NCBI RefSeq assembly: GCF_039871875.1 | Contig: NZ_JBDPMD010000030.1 | Coordinates: 1-64,000 of the forward strand | From: Sphaerisporangium sp039871875 | GTDB taxonomy: Bacteria; Actinomycetota; Actinomycetes; Streptosporangiales; Streptosporangiaceae | Reading direction: 5' to 3' | DNA length: 64,000 nucleotides | In this document: positions 16,160-24,054 of the stretch, piece after piece | Layout: the number at the start of each line of letters is the position of its first letter | How positions within the stretch are numbered: the stretch's first letter is position 1 | Translations under genes and position numbers: made by a program | The notes under the pieces: generated by a model | What the model saw: only the letters and a program-made list of their open reading frames with translations | The model's database searches: none | What the model was told of the DNA's origin: nothing

Positions 16160-18703
16160 ATGACCGAACAGCGACCGCGTCCTGCAGCCATTCCCGAGAA
16201 ACCGACTCTCGACGGCTTGGAGCAGGTATGGGCGGACCGCTGGGAGGCGGACGGGACCTATCGGTTCGATCGCACCAGGACCCGTGAGCAGGTCTACTCG
16301 ATCGACACCCCGCCCCCCACCGTGTCCGGCTCGCTGCACGTCGGGCACGTGTTCTCCTACACCCACACCGACGTCGTCGCCCGCTTCCAGCGCATGCGCG
16401 GGCGCGAGGTGTTCTATCCCATGGGCTGGGACGACAACGGCCTGCCCACCGAGCGTCGCGTGCAGATCAACTTCGGCGTGCGCTGCGACCCCGCGCTGCC
16501 GTACGACCCGGCTTTCGAGCCCCCGGAGCGGCCCGACCCCAAGCGCCCCGTGGGAGTGTCGCGGCGCAACTTCATCGCGCTGTGCGAGCGGCTCACCGCC
16601 GAGGACGAGAAGGCGTACGAGGAGCTGTGGCGGCGGCTCGGCCTGTCGGTCGACTGGTCGATGACGTACGCGACCATCGACGCGGCCTCGCGCGCCGCGT
16701 CCCAGCGGGCCTTCCTGCGCAACCTCGCCCGCGGCGAGGCGTACGCCGCCGAGGGCCCCACGCTGTGGGACGTCGGGTTCCGCACCGCCGTCGCGCAGGC
16801 CGAGCTGGAGGACCGCGAATGGCCGGGGGCGTTCCACCGCGTCAGGTTCGGCGGCGTGCCCGGCACGCCGTACGCCGACGGCGTGGTCATCGAGACCACC
16901 CGGCCCGAGCTGCTGCCCGCGTGCGTGGCCCTGGTCGCCCACCCCGACGACGAGCGTTACCGGCCCTTGGTCGGCGCCATGGTGACCACACCGGTGTTCG
17001 GCGTCGAGGTGCCCGTGGTGGCGCACCCCCTGGCCGAGCGCGACAAGGGCTCGGGTATCGCGATGATCTGCACCTTCGGCGACGTCGCCGACGTCGTGTG
17101 GTGGCGCGAGCTGGACCTGCCCACCCGGCCCGTCATCGGCTGGGACGGCCGGGTGCTCGCCACCCCGCCGCAGGGCGTGCCCGCCGGGCCGTACGCCGAG
17201 CTGGCCGGCCGCACCGTGCACGGCGCACGCGAGCGCGTGGCCGAGATGCTCCGCGAGAGCGGCGCTTTGGAGGGCGTCCCCCGGCCGGTCAGCCGCCCGG
17301 TGAAGTTCTACGAGAAGGGCGACCGGCCGCTGGAGATCATCCCCACCCGGCAGTGGTACATCCGCAACGGCGGCAGGGACGCCGGCCTGCGCGAGGCGCT
17401 GCTTGAGCGGGGCCGCGAGCTGAGCTGGCACCCGCCGTACATGCGGGTGCGCTACGAGAACTGGGTGCGGGGCCTCGCGGGCGACTGGCTGATCTCCCGC
17501 CAGCGGTTCTTCGGCGTGCCGATCCCCGTGTGGTACCCGCTGGACGCCACCGGGGAGCCGATCCACGACGCGCCGATCGTGCCGCCGGAGGACGCGCTGC
17601 CGGTGGACCCCTCGAGCGACGCGCCGCCCGGGTACAGCGAGGACCGGCGCGGCAAGCCGTACGGCTTCGCCGGGGACCCCGACGTGATGGACACCTGGGC
17701 CACCTCGTCGATGTCGCCGTTCATCGTGTCCGGCTGGGAGCGCGACCCCGACCTGTTCGCGCGGGTGTTCCCGATGGACCTGCGCCCGCAGGCCCACGAG
17801 ATCATCCGCACGTGGCTGTTCGCCTCGGTGGTGCGGGCGCACCTGGAGAACGGCGTGCTGCCCTGGCGCAACGCCGCGATCTCCGGCTGGATCCTGGACC
17901 CCGACCGCAAGAAGATGTCCAAGTCCAAGGGCAACGCCACCACGCCCATGGGCCTGCTGGAGGAGTACGGCTCCGACGCGGTGCGCTACTGGGCCGCCGG
18001 GGGGCGTCCCGGCACGGACACGGCGTTCGAGACCGGTCAGATCAAGGTCGGGCGCCGCCTCGCCATCAAGATCCTGAACGCCTCGCGGTTCGCGCTGGGG
18101 TTCGGCGTGGGCGAGGACGGCGGCGAGGTCACCGAGGCGCTGGACCTGTCGATGCTGGCCCGGCTGGCGGCGGTCGTCGAGGACGCCACCGCCGCCCTGG
18201 AGTCCTACGACTACACGCGGGCGCTGGAGGGCACCGAGCGGTTCTTCTGGGAGTTCTGCGACGACTACCTGGAACTGGTGAAGTCGCGGGCCTACGGCTC
18301 CGACGACGGCGCCCGCTCGGCCCGGGCGGCGCTGCGGCGGGCGCTGGACGTGCTGCTGCGGCTGTTCGCGCCGTTCCTGCCGTTCGTGACCGAGGAGGTC
18401 TGGTCGTGGTGGCGCCCCGGCACGGTGCACCGCGCCCCCTGGCCGGTCCCGTCCGAGGCGGGCGCCGGGGGAGACCCCGGCCTGCTCCCGGCGGTCTCCG
18501 AGGTGCTCAGGGAGATCCGCAGGGCCAAGTCCACCGCCCGGGTGTCCATGCGGGCCGGCGTGGCGCTGCTGAACGTCGCGGGCCCGGACGCCGGGCTGAT
18601 CGGCTCGGCCCGCGACGACCTGTGCGCGGCGGGCGTGGTCGAGGAGTTCCTCCTTGACCCCGAGGGCGCCGAGCCACGCATCGAGGTCACTCTCGCCGGC
18701 TGA
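16160..18703 (+). CDS. valS: Valyl-tRNA synthetase
   Basis: This class I aminoacyl-tRNA synthetase charges tRNA-Val. The 847-residue protein starts MTEQRPRPAAIPEKP, has the HIGH-type motif SGSLHVGHV near residue 56, and the KMSKS loop at residues 585-589 (DRKKMSKSKGN). Between them is the CP1 editing domain with IETTRPELLPACVALVAHP. The anticodon-binding domain begins near residue 650. The length matches the shorter, archaeal-like ValS form that many actinobacteria carry, which lacks the long C-terminal arm of the E. coli enzyme. The ATG at 16160 is the only sensible start. Confidence 0.95.
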   Translation: MTEQRPRPAAIPEKPTLDGLEQVWADRWEADGTYRFDRTRTREQVYSIDTPPPTVSGSLHVGHVFSYTHTDVVARFQRMRGREVFYPMGWDDNGLPTERRVQINFGVRCDPALPYDPAFEPPERPDPKRPVGVSRRNFIALCERLTAEDEKAYEELWRRLGLSVDWSMTYATIDAASRAASQRAFLRNLARGEAYAAEGPTLWDVGFRTAVAQAELEDREWPGAFHRVRFGGVPGTPYADGVVIETTRPELLPACVALVAHPDDERYRPLVGAMVTTPVFGVEVPVVAHPLAERDKGSGIAMICTFGDVADVVWWRELDLPTRPVIGWDGRVLATPPQGVPAGPYAELAGRTVHGARERVAEMLRESGALEGVPRPVSRPVKFYEKGDRPLEIIPTRQWYIRNGGRDAGLREALLERGRELSWHPPYMRVRYENWVRGLAGDWLISRQRFFGVPIPVWYPLDATGEPIHDAPIVPPEDALPVDPSSDAPPGYSEDRRGKPYGFAGDPDVMDTWATSSMSPFIVSGWERDPDLFARVFPMDLRPQAHEIIRTWLFASVVRAHLENGVLPWRNAAISGWILDPDRKKMSKSKGNATTPMGLLEEYGSDAVRYWAAGGRPGTDTAFETGQIKVGRRLAIKILNASRFALGFGVGEDGGEVTEALDLSMLARLAAVVEDATAALESYDYTRALEGTERFFWEFCDDYLELVKSRAYGSDDGARSARAALRRALDVLLRLFAPFLPFVTEEVWSWWRPGTVHRAPWPVPSEAGAGGDPGLLPAVSEVLREIRRAKSTARVSMRAGVALLNVAGPDAGLIGSARDDLCAAGVVEEFLLDPEGAEPRIEVTLAG

Positions 18704-18851
18704 CGCCCCCGACGTCCGCCGGACGCGCCACCATTAATCCCGATTAATCTGGATATATGCCCAGGCAGCGAGGCCGGTGAATCGTGAACCGGGCCCGGAA
18801 CGCGCCGGTAATCCGCGCGCGTTCCGAGGCCCGGCGTGCCAGTCTGGAGGC

Positions 18852-20090
18852 GTGATCACGGAACAGGGAACAGACGAGCGGCGGGTGCCGGCCGTGCTGG
18901 CGGCGATGGCCTCCTGGAGCTGGCGGCTGATCGTGATCGGCGTGGTGATCTACTTCACCGCGCAGATCCTCGTCCACCTCAGTTTCGTGGCCCTGCCCCT
19001 GGCCATCGCCCTGCTGCTCACCGCCCTGCTCTACCCGGTCACCCGGCAGTTCCTGCGGTTCGGTATGCGCCCCATCTGGGCGACGTGGTCCACCATGCTG
19101 CTGGCCTTCGCCGTGATCGTCGGCCTCGGCGTCATCATCGGCACCCGCGCCAACGACGAGTTCCCCCGCCTGGTCACCCAGGTGCAGAAGACCGCGCGCG
19201 AGGTGGAGACCTGGCTGCTCACCGGGCCGTTCCACCTGCAGAAGGCTCAGCTCACCGGCCTCGTGGACGAGCTGGCCCGCCAGGCGGACGCCCAGCGCGC
19301 CGCCATCACCACCACGCTGCTGTCCACCGCGGCGAGGTTCGTGGAGGCGCTCGCCGCCATCGTGCTGCTGCTGTTCGTCACGTTCTTCCTGCTCAAGGAC
19401 GGCGACAAGATCTGGTCGTGGTTCCTGCGGGCGTTCGGCTCCACGGCGCCCCGGGTGGACCGCGCCGGACGGGCCGCCTGGGTCACGCTCTCGCAGTACA
19501 TCCACGGCACGGTGGTGGTCGCGGCCATCCACGGCCTGGTCATCGGCATCGTGCTGTTCGGCATGGGCGTGCCGCTGTGGGCGCCGCTGGCCGTGCTGAT
19601 CTTCCTGGCGAGCTTCATCCCCATCGTCGGCATCTTCTTCGCCGGCGGCCTGGCCGCGCTGGTCACCCTGGGCGCCAAGGGCATCGTGTACGCCCTGGTG
19701 TTCGTCGGCATCCTCGTCATCGAGCAGCAGCTCGAGAACCATGTGCTCCAGCCGCTGATCGTCGGGCGGGCGGTGCAGTTCCACCCGCTGGCGATCATCC
19801 TGGTGCTGGCGGTGGGCGGCATTCTCGGCGGCATCGCGGGTGCCGCCATCGCCGTGCCGATCGCCGCGGTGCTCTACCGGGCGTTGCCCGCGTTGCGCGC
19901 CGCGCCGCCGGAACTGCTGCCTCCGCCGCCGCACGAGCCGCAGCCGCCACCCCCCGGGGCGGGCGCCGCCGCGCCGGCGGAGCCCGCGGAGCTCGCGGAC
20001 GCCGTGGCGCCGGAGCCGTCCGGGGCGGTGCCCGCCGCCGGTCCGGCCAGGCGGACGGGGGAGGACGTGTCGGCGCAGCGCAGCGGGTAA
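18852..20090 (+). CDS. AI-2E family transporter (PerM-like membrane protein)
   Basis: This membrane protein of about 412 residues has an N-terminal pair of helices (SWRLIVIGVVIYFTAQILVH; LPLAIALLLTALLYPV), a periplasmic-type helical region, and a C-terminal block of five or more helices, the PerM/YdiK fold. Relatives are proposed exporters of AI-2 or sodium/proton antiporters, so the substrate is open. The last 60 residues are a Pro/Ala-rich cytoplasmic tail. The start is uncertain: GTG 18852 has GGAGG very close before it, and ATG 18906 is the next candidate. Confidence 0.85.
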   Translation: MITEQGTDERRVPAVLAAMASWSWRLIVIGVVIYFTAQILVHLSFVALPLAIALLLTALLYPVTRQFLRFGMRPIWATWSTMLLAFAVIVGLGVIIGTRANDEFPRLVTQVQKTAREVETWLLTGPFHLQKAQLTGLVDELARQADAQRAAITTTLLSTAARFVEALAAIVLLLFVTFFLLKDGDKIWSWFLRAFGSTAPRVDRAGRAAWVTLSQYIHGTVVVAAIHGLVIGIVLFGMGVPLWAPLAVLIFLASFIPIVGIFFAGGLAALVTLGAKGIVYALVFVGILVIEQQLENHVLQPLIVGRAVQFHPLAIILVLAVGGILGGIAGAAIAVPIAAVLYRALPALRAAPPELLPPPPHEPQPPPPGAGAAAPAEPAELADAVAPEPSGAVPAAGPARRTGEDVSAQRSG

Positions 20091-20133
20091 GGTCTCGACG
20101 TGTGACCCCGTTGCGCCATGACAAGGTGAACAG

Positions 20134-20568
20134 ATGATCGAGGTGCTGATCCGGCGGCTCGACCCGGAGCTCCCGCTGCCGTCGTACGCCCATCCCGGCG
20201 ACGCGGGCGCCGATCTGTACGCCGCACAGGACGTCGAGCTGCTGCCCGGCGAGCGCGCCGTGGTCGGCACCGGGGTCGCCATCGCGCTGCCCGACGGCTA
20301 CGCCGCGTTCGTGCACCCGCGGTCGGGGCTCGCCAGCAAGTACGGTGTCACACTGGTCAACGCCCCCGGCACGGTCGACGCGGGCTACCGCGGCGAGATC
20401 AAGGTCACCCTGCTGAACACCGACCGCAAGGACTCCTTGCGGATCCGGCGCGGCGACCGCGTCGCCCAGCTCGTCGTGCAGCGGGTGGAGAAGGCGGCCT
20501 TCTACGAGGTGGAGCGGCTGCCCGGCTCGGCGCGCGGCGCCGACGGGTTCGGCTCCACGGGCCGCTGA
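20134..20568 (+). CDS. dut: dUTP diphosphatase
   Basis: The enzyme hydrolyses dUTP to dUMP and diphosphate, keeping uracil out of DNA and feeding dTMP synthesis. The 144-residue protein has the five trimeric dUTPase motifs: motif 1 HPGDAGADLYAA, motif 2 HPRSGLASKYGV, motif 3 APGTVDAGYRGEIKV, motif 4 RRGDRVAQLVVQRV and the C-terminal arm GADGFGSTGR. The ATG at 20134 follows an AAGGTGAACAG region. It opens a row of four same-strand genes (dut, DUF3710, OB-fold, DUF3159) that often travel together in actinobacteria. Confidence 0.96.
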   Translation: MIEVLIRRLDPELPLPSYAHPGDAGADLYAAQDVELLPGERAVVGTGVAIALPDGYAAFVHPRSGLASKYGVTLVNAPGTVDAGYRGEIKVTLLNTDRKDSLRIRRGDRVAQLVVQRVEKAAFYEVERLPGSARGADGFGSTGR

Positions 20569-20638
20569 GCCGGTACGGACCACACCGGACCACACAGGCG
20601 ATACAAGGCGATAAGGCAATAGAGGAGTGTGAAGGACA

Positions 20639-21313
20639 GTGTTCCGACGCCGCCGCCATGCAGCGGAAGAAGAGGTGACGGCTCCGGCCGCCGAGGAGGC
20701 GCCGGTCCCCGCCCGCGAGTCGGGACCGTGGGACGCCGACGAGGCGCATCCGGAGACCGAGCGTGTCGATCTCGGCGGCCTGCGGCTGCCGATCGGCCCG
20801 GGGTTCGAGGTGCAGCTCAACGTCGCCGGTGACCGCATCGTCGGCGCCGTCGTGCTGGTGAACGAGAGCGCGCTGCAGGTGCACGCGTTCGCCGCGCCGA
20901 AGCGCAACGGCATCTGGGGCGAGGTCCGCGCCGACCTCGCCCGCGAGCTCACCGCCGCAGGGGGCTCCTGCGAGGAGCAGGAGGGCCCGTTCGGCCCCGA
21001 ACTGGCCGCCAGGATCAAGCAGGAGGGCGAGCTCCAGCCCGTCAGGTTCGTCGGCGTGGACGGCCCGCGCTGGTTCCTGCGCGGGGTGATCAGCGGGCGC
21101 GCCATCGCCGACCCCGAGGCCGCCAAGGTCCTCGAGGACGTCATGCGCGACATCGTCGTGGTGCGCGGCGACCAGCCGATGGCCCCGAAAGAACCCATCG
21201 AGTTGCGGCTGCCCACCGAGGCCCGGCAGGCCGTTGAGCAGGAGGCCGCCAAGGACGGCAGGCCGCCGCTCGACCCGTTCCACCGGGGACCTGAGATCAC
21301 CGAGGTCCGCTGA
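20639..21313 (+). CDS. DUF3710 domain-containing protein
   Basis: This conserved actinobacterial protein of unknown function is 224 residues long. A basic start (VFRRRRHAAEEE) and acidic linker precede the DUF3710 domain at about residues 30-215 (RVDLGGLRLPIGPGFEVQLN; GIWGEVRADLARELTAAGG; VDGPRWFLRGVISGRAI). No membrane helix or catalytic motif is evident. The GTG at 20639 is preceded by GAAGGA. It is usually found between dut and an OB-fold gene, as here, but the meaning of that order is not known. Confidence 0.88.
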   Translation: MFRRRRHAAEEEVTAPAAEEAPVPARESGPWDADEAHPETERVDLGGLRLPIGPGFEVQLNVAGDRIVGAVVLVNESALQVHAFAAPKRNGIWGEVRADLARELTAAGGSCEEQEGPFGPELAARIKQEGELQPVRFVGVDGPRWFLRGVISGRAIADPEAAKVLEDVMRDIVVVRGDQPMAPKEPIELRLPTEARQAVEQEAAKDGRPPLDPFHRGPEITEVR

Positions 21314-21364
21314 CGTATCCTGCGGGCAAGACCGCAGCAGGCGTGCCTTGAGGAGTGAGCGACG

Positions 21365-21754
21365 ATGAGTACTGCGGAGCCCGTCAAACGCGGGCTGCGC
21401 GGGTTCTTCCGCCGCCTGGCGACGAGCCAGGCAGAGCTGGAGGCCGCGGAGCTCCAGGAGGATCTGGACCGTCACGGCGCGACACCCATCGCGTCGTGCG
21501 GGCAGCGGCGCAGGTTCTGCGTCGCGGGCACCCTCCGCACCGTCACCCTGCGCCCGCGGGGCGGGGTGCCGTCCCTTGAGGCGGAGCTGTACGACGGGTC
21601 CGACGTGGTCGACCTGGTCTGGCTCGGCCGCCGCAAGATCATCGGGATCGAGCCGGGACGTGTGGTGCGCGCCGAGGGCCTGGTGAGCATTCAGGACGGG
21701 CGCAAAGTGATTTTCAATCCCCGCTACGAACTGCGCCCGGCGAGCGGCGAGTGA
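21365..21754 (+). CDS. OB-fold nucleic acid-binding domain protein
   Basis: This 129-residue protein has an N-terminal helix (VKRGLRGFFRRLATSQAELEA) and an OB-fold of five strands at about residues 45-125 (FCVAGTLRTVTLRPRGGVPS; LEAELYDGSDVVDLVWLGRR; GIEPGRVVRAEGLVSIQDGR; VIFNPRYELRP). The family is predicted to bind nucleic acid, but no partner is known. The ATG at 21365 lies 7 bases after GGAGTGAG. It follows the DUF3710 gene and precedes the DUF3159 gene on the same strand. Confidence 0.85.
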   Translation: MSTAEPVKRGLRGFFRRLATSQAELEAAELQEDLDRHGATPIASCGQRRRFCVAGTLRTVTLRPRGGVPSLEAELYDGSDVVDLVWLGRRKIIGIEPGRVVRAEGLVSIQDGRKVIFNPRYELRPASGE

Positions 21755-21818
21755 CCGGGCGGGTCGCGGACGACAAGAGAGTGTGGCCGGTGCGAGACGA
21801 CGTGGCGGGGAGCGTGCG

Positions 21819-22532
21819 ATGAGTGGACAGGCCGAGCCGGGACCCGGTGCGCCGGTGATCGGGCCCGACACGACCGCCGAGGAGGTCAGGGCGCACGACA
21901 CGGTCGAGTCGGCCATCAGGGCGCAGCTCGCCAAGGCGCTCGGCGGGGTGCGCGGCATCGTCGAGGCGGCGGTGCCGACCATCGCGTTCACCGTGTCGTG
22001 GATCAGCACCGAGCAGCTCAAGACCTCGCTGATGATCGGCATCGGCGCGGCGGTGCTGCTGCTGATCGTCCGCATCGCGCAGCGCAGCACGCCGCAGTTC
22101 GTGCTGAACAGCCTGATCGGCATCGGCATCGGCGCGCTGCTGGCCTCCCGCTCCGGCGAGGCCAAGGACGTCTTCCTGCCCGGCATCTGGTACAACGGCG
22201 CGTACGCCGTCGCCATGATGGTGTCCATCGCGGTCCGGTGGCCCGTGGTGGGTTTCCTGATCGGCTCGGTGACCGGCGACCCGGTCGGCTGGCGGAGCGA
22301 CCCCGGCATCGTGCGGCTGTGCTCGCGGCTCACCTGGCTGCTGATCCTGCCGTGCCTGCTGCGCGTGGCCGTGCAGCTCCCGCTCTACTGGGCCGACCAG
22401 GTGGCCGTGCTCGGCGTGGCCAAGATCGTGCTCGGCTGGCCGTTCCAGGTGGCCGCCCTCGCCGCCATGGTCTGGGTGCTCGCCCGCGGCCGCACCCCGA
22501 TAGCCCCGCCCCCGCCGGCCGCGGGGGCCTGA
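21819..22532 (+). CDS. DUF3159 family membrane protein
   Basis: This integral membrane protein of 237 residues has about six helices and unknown function. The N-terminal 40 residues are soluble and carry the conserved segment ESAIRAQLAKALGGVRGIVE, followed by AVPTIAFTVSWI and further hydrophobic segments (IGIGAAVLLLIVRIAQRS; FVLNSLIGIGIGALLASRSG; VLGVAKIVLGWPFQVAALAA). The ATG at 21819 has GGGGAG upstream at good spacing. An in-frame upstream start at 21783 would add 12 residues and has no such site. It converges on ceoC. Confidence 0.86.
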   Translation: MSGQAEPGPGAPVIGPDTTAEEVRAHDTVESAIRAQLAKALGGVRGIVEAAVPTIAFTVSWISTEQLKTSLMIGIGAAVLLLIVRIAQRSTPQFVLNSLIGIGIGALLASRSGEAKDVFLPGIWYNGAYAVAMMVSIAVRWPVVGFLIGSVTGDPVGWRSDPGIVRLCSRLTWLLILPCLLRVAVQLPLYWADQVAVLGVAKIVLGWPFQVAALAAMVWVLARGRTPIAPPPPAAGA

Positions 22533-22596
22533 CCCCGCCGCTGCGGGGAGTCTCTCCGGCCACGCTGCCCGGCTCCGTCCGGGGCCGCCGGGCGGA

Positions 22597-23262
22597 TCAG
22601 TGGTGCTGCGGGGCGAGCAGGTGGGCCAGTTCCTGCTCGACCTCCTGGCTGGCCACGAACAGCAGCTCGTCGCCGGCTTCCAGGGGGTCGTCGTCGGACG
22701 GCACCAGCACCCGGCCCTCGCGCAGGATCGCCACCAGTGCCGCGTCCCTCGGCCACGGCACCGACCCGGCGCGCTGGCCGACCACCGGGGCGTCCTCGGG
22801 CAGCGTCAGCTCCACCAGGTTGGCCTGGCCCTGCCGGAACGTCATCAGCCGCACCAGGTCGCCCACGCTGACGGCCTCCTCGACCAGGGCCGACAGCAGG
22901 CGCGGCGTGGAGACGGCGACGTCCACGCCCCACGACTCGTTGAACAGCCACTCGTTCTTCGGGTGGTTGATCCGGGCCACCACGCGCGGCACGCCGTACT
23001 CGGTCTTGGCGAGCAGCGACACCACCAGGTTGACCTTGTCGTCCCCGCTGGCGGCGATCACCACGTGGCAGTTGTTCAGCCCCGCCTCGTCCAGCGAGGA
23101 GATCTCGCACGCGTCGGCGAGCAGCCACTCGGCCCGGGGCACGCTGTCGATCTTGATGGCCTTGGGGTCGATGTCGATGAGCAGGACCTCGTGGCCGTTC
23201 TCCAGCAGCTCGGCCGCGATGGACCGGCCGACCGCGCCGGCGCCGGCGATCGTGACGCGCAT
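22597..23262 (-). CDS. ceoC: TrkA-family potassium uptake regulatory protein CeoC
   Basis: This 221-residue soluble protein has an RCK/KTN Rossmann domain (MRVTIAGAGAVGRSIAAELL, with the nucleotide-binding GxGxxG, then VLLIDIDPKAIK) and a C-terminal RCK_C domain from about residue 140 (VELTLPEDAPVVGQRAGSV). Such proteins bind NAD(H), ATP or c-di-AMP and gate potassium transporters at the inner face of the membrane. Its start codon overlaps the ceoB stop (TGATG), so the two are co-translated. No trkH/ktrB channel gene is present in the window. The nearest potassium-transport candidate is the divergent KimA-like permease. Confidence 0.9.
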   Translation of the reverse strand: MRVTIAGAGAVGRSIAAELLENGHEVLLIDIDPKAIKIDSVPRAEWLLADACEISSLDEAGLNNCHVVIAASGDDKVNLVVSLLAKTEYGVPRVVARINHPKNEWLFNESWGVDVAVSTPRLLSALVEEAVSVGDLVRLMTFRQGQANLVELTLPEDAPVVGQRAGSVPWPRDAALVAILREGRVLVPSDDDPLEAGDELLFVASQEVEQELAHLLAPQHH

Positions 23263-23930
23263 CAGCCTGTCTCCTCTTCCGGCGGGGCGGCGAGCACCTT
23301 GTTGATCCGGTCCATGTCGTTGTCCGCGGAGATCACGTGCAGGATGTCGCCCTCCTGGAGCACCGTGTCGTGGCGGGGCAGCACGGTCTCGCCCATGCGG
23401 TTGAGGAACGCCACCCGGGTGCCCGCCAGCACCTCCAGGGTGGCGGTCCTGGTGCCGATCCAGGCCGGGTTGTAGGCCACCTCGGACAGCGTGACCGTGC
23501 CGGTGGGGTCACGCCACAGCGGCTCGGCGCCCTCGGGGAGCACCCGCCGCAGGATCTGGTCGGCCGTCCACCGCACCGTCGCCACGGTGGGGATGCCGAG
23601 CCGCTGGTAGACCTCCGCGCGCCGGGGGTCGTAGATGCGGGCCACCACGTTGTCCACGCCGAACGTCTCGCGGGCCACCCGGGCGGAGATGATGTTGGAG
23701 TTGTCGCCGCTGCTCACCGCGACGTACGCCGTCGCCGACTCGATGCCGGCCTCCTCCAGCACGTCCCGGTCGAAACCGATGCCGGTGACCCGGCGCCCGC
23801 GGAACCCGGCGCGAAGGCGCCGGAAGGCCTGAGGGTCGCGGTCGATGATGGCGACCGAATGGCCGTTGTCTTCGAGGATGTGGGCGAGGGTCGACCCGAC
23901 CCGGCCGCATCCCATGATGACGATGTGCAT
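23262..23930 (-). CDS. ceoB: TrkA-family potassium uptake regulatory protein CeoB
   Basis: This is a 222-residue paralogue of the adjacent CeoC, with the same two-domain layout: an RCK_N Rossmann fold (MHIVIMGCGRVGSTLAHIL; VAIIDRDPQAFRRL; SSGDNSNIISARVARETF) and RCK_C from about residue 140. The ATG at 23930 was chosen because it gives the canonical N-terminus. The frame is open further upstream to 24215, but that stretch reads like non-coding DNA. The pair is probably a hetero-oligomeric regulator of potassium flux. It diverges from the permease gene across 124 bases. Confidence 0.9.
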   Translation of the reverse strand: MHIVIMGCGRVGSTLAHILEDNGHSVAIIDRDPQAFRRLRAGFRGRRVTGIGFDRDVLEEAGIESATAYVAVSSGDNSNIISARVARETFGVDNVVARIYDPRRAEVYQRLGIPTVATVRWTADQILRRVLPEGAEPLWRDPTGTVTLSEVAYNPAWIGTRTATLEVLAGTRVAFLNRMGETVLPRHDTVLQEGDILHVISADNDMDRINKVLAAPPEEETG

Positions 23931-24054
23931 GTTCCCCCGCGGTTCGCTCCGATGCGGCGGTTTCCCGGACGTTGTACAGCTATCAGCCCAAGTATGGCCG
24001 GTCGGGTGAACGCCGTGTGAGGCGCATGACTGTTGGCGACTAGCATCGTCAGTC

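Noticed and set aside
18736..18760. Repeated ATTAAT elements before the AI-2E transporter gene
   Set aside because: AT-rich and probably part of a promoter, but too short and asymmetric to call a specific site.
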